This document shows positions 33,741 to 34,237 of a stretch of DNA of 34,237 nucleotides, one piece after another. Position numbers and translations under genes: made by a program. The notes under the pieces are model-generated. The model was not told the origin of the DNA, did no database searches, and worked only from the letters and a program-made list of their open reading frames with translations. Numbering within the stretch: position 1 is the stretch's first letter; every line of letters begins with the position of its first letter. Source of the stretch: Akkermansia muciniphila (GTDB taxonomy: Bacteria > Verrucomicrobiota > Verrucomicrobiia > Verrucomicrobiales > Akkermansiaceae); contig CAMCCX010000026.1 of assembly GCA_945873305.1 (NCBI GenBank), forward strand, positions 1 to 34,237, in the 5' to 3' direction.

Positions 33741-33834
33741 GTAACCGATGCTTTGAGGAACGAACAGCTAACCGGAATGTCCTCCAAAGCCAGGCCTTCC
33801 CGTTCAGTCATCAAGGAAATCAAGCATCGGTTAC
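33741..33834. repeat. 13-bp inverted repeat
   Basis: GTAACCGATGCTT (33741-33753) and AAGCATCGGTTAC (33822-33834) are perfect inverted copies 68 bp apart. A smaller stem CATCGGT/ACCGATG overlaps the left arm. No transposase is nearby. Confidence 0.6.
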
Positions 33835-33896
33835 TTCCTCCCCAAATCGCTGGAAAACGCCATGTTCCACGAATCCCTCGCCAAACCCGCCCGACA

Positions 33897-34052
33897 TCAC
33901 CCACCCTCCGACGGAACGAAATACAAAGTTAGGCGATGCTCGCGCTTTCCGAGGAACGAGAGCCAAACTAGCAGCACTCCAATGACTCGAAGCGCCCAGA
34001 CTACCAATTCGCTGTGTTGTGCCGGCTCGTTACCACCCGGTTTGAATTCCAC
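33897..34052 (-). CDS. Possible 51-residue small membrane protein
   Basis: A GTG-started frame with a polar N-terminus (VEFKPGGNEPAQHSE), one TM segment (LVVWALRVIGVLLVWLSFL) and a tail (GKREHRLTLYFVPSEGG). The residue pattern looks more like a protein than other frames here. GGAAG lies two bases from the GTG, which is too close for a normal site. It could also be a decayed fragment. Confidence 0.35.
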   Translation of the reverse strand: MEFKPGGNEPAQHSELVVWALRVIGVLLVWLSFLGKREHRLTLYFVPSEGG

Positions 34053-34101
34053 GTCTTCCGTTCGCGGTTCGGAGGACTCATGGGGGAAATTTTTCTTTCC
34101 G

Positions 34102-34237
34102 TTAAATTGTTAAAATCTCAGCAGGCTGGCTGATGGACATTCGATAGGAGAATCCGATCTCACCTGCAAGCTCCGAATGCACTCCCGCGCTGGGAAGGGC
34201 CGGTGGAGCCGACGCGGAGCGGAGCGACGAGGCGGCG
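34102..34237 (-). CDS. Possible C-terminus of a protein running off the right edge
   Basis: An open frame enters from the window edge and stops at 34102 (44 codons). Its first part is low-complexity (AASSLRSASAPPALPSAG, GC-rich), and its second part (VHSELAGEIGFSYRMSISQ) looks more like protein. A GTG at 34182 could be its own start. Weak support. Confidence 0.22.
   Translation of the reverse strand, partial: AASSLRSASAPPALPSAGVHSELAGEIGFSYRMSISQPAEILTI

Larger units (their letters stand above)
33467..34237. other. Long intergenic region with hairpins and no confident gene
   Basis: About 770 bp upstream of mutY. It holds the mutY promoter region, two CGTCTCG hairpins, a GGACT-TC-AGTCC hairpin near 33527, a 13-bp inverted repeat and two weak small frames listed separately. 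The last ~40 bp are a GC-rich purine-heavy run (GACGCGGAGCGGAGCGACG) that looks like the edge of another repeat. Confidence 0.6.

Overview
The window looks like a piece of a high-GC chromosome from the Verrucomicrobia, probably a Verrucomicrobiae/Luteolibacter-like bacterium. This is inferred from gene content and style: a dcw cluster with a LysM protein inserted before ftsW, a prepilin-type N-methylation protein, an arsR-DUF6428-acr3-arsC operon, sulfatase remnants, few Shine-Dalgarno sites and several GTG/TTG starts. No rRNA, tRNA, CRISPR array, complete insertion sequence or phage was seen.

Region 1 (1-13560, minus strand) is a cell-wall and division cluster. In transcription order it reads mraZ, rsmH, ftsL-like, ftsI, murE, murF, mraY, murD, a LysM membrane protein and ftsW. 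Most junctions overlap by 1-4 bases or have gaps of a few bases, so it is probably one translationally coupled operon. It makes UDP-MurNAc-pentapeptide and lipid I, and supplies the septal transpeptidase and glycosyltransferase. murG, murC, ddl, ftsQ, ftsA and ftsZ do not follow ftsW. Instead a GspE/PilB secretion ATPase runs off the left edge. The most unusual feature is between mraZ and the catalytic part of rsmH: five copies of an exactly 105-bp tandem unit. Each copy carries an invariant 15-nt loop on a stem whose two arms change together from copy to copy, and each unit has a second hairpin. The repeats are also open in frame with rsmH and would add about 212 residues to it.

Region 2 (13560-18600) holds an AT-rich divergent promoter region, a TPM-domain lipoprotein, a DUF2062 membrane protein, undecaprenyl-diphosphate phosphatase (uppP, functionally linked to region 1), a membrane protein of unknown function, a MYG1-like DHH-type hydrolase and a small membrane protein.

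Region 3 (18600-24530) holds typA/bipA with a clear terminator, the remnant of a sulfatase gene, a SOUL haem-binding protein, trxA, a possible 19-residue membrane peptide, a proline-rich one-TM protein and a short archaeal-type prolyl-tRNA synthetase.

Region 4 (24530-27680) is an arsenic resistance operon (arsR, DUF6428, acr3, arsC) with a palindrome over the arsR start, followed by a LURP-one-like protein.

Region 5 (27680-33470, minus strand) holds a DUF2452 protein, a pseudopilin, a TonB-dependent receptor, two lipoproteins (one a trypsin-like protease) and mutY. The last 770 bases have no confident gene. They hold hairpins of a small dispersed family (core CGTCTCG, also found after arsC), a 13-bp inverted repeat and two weak small reading frames.
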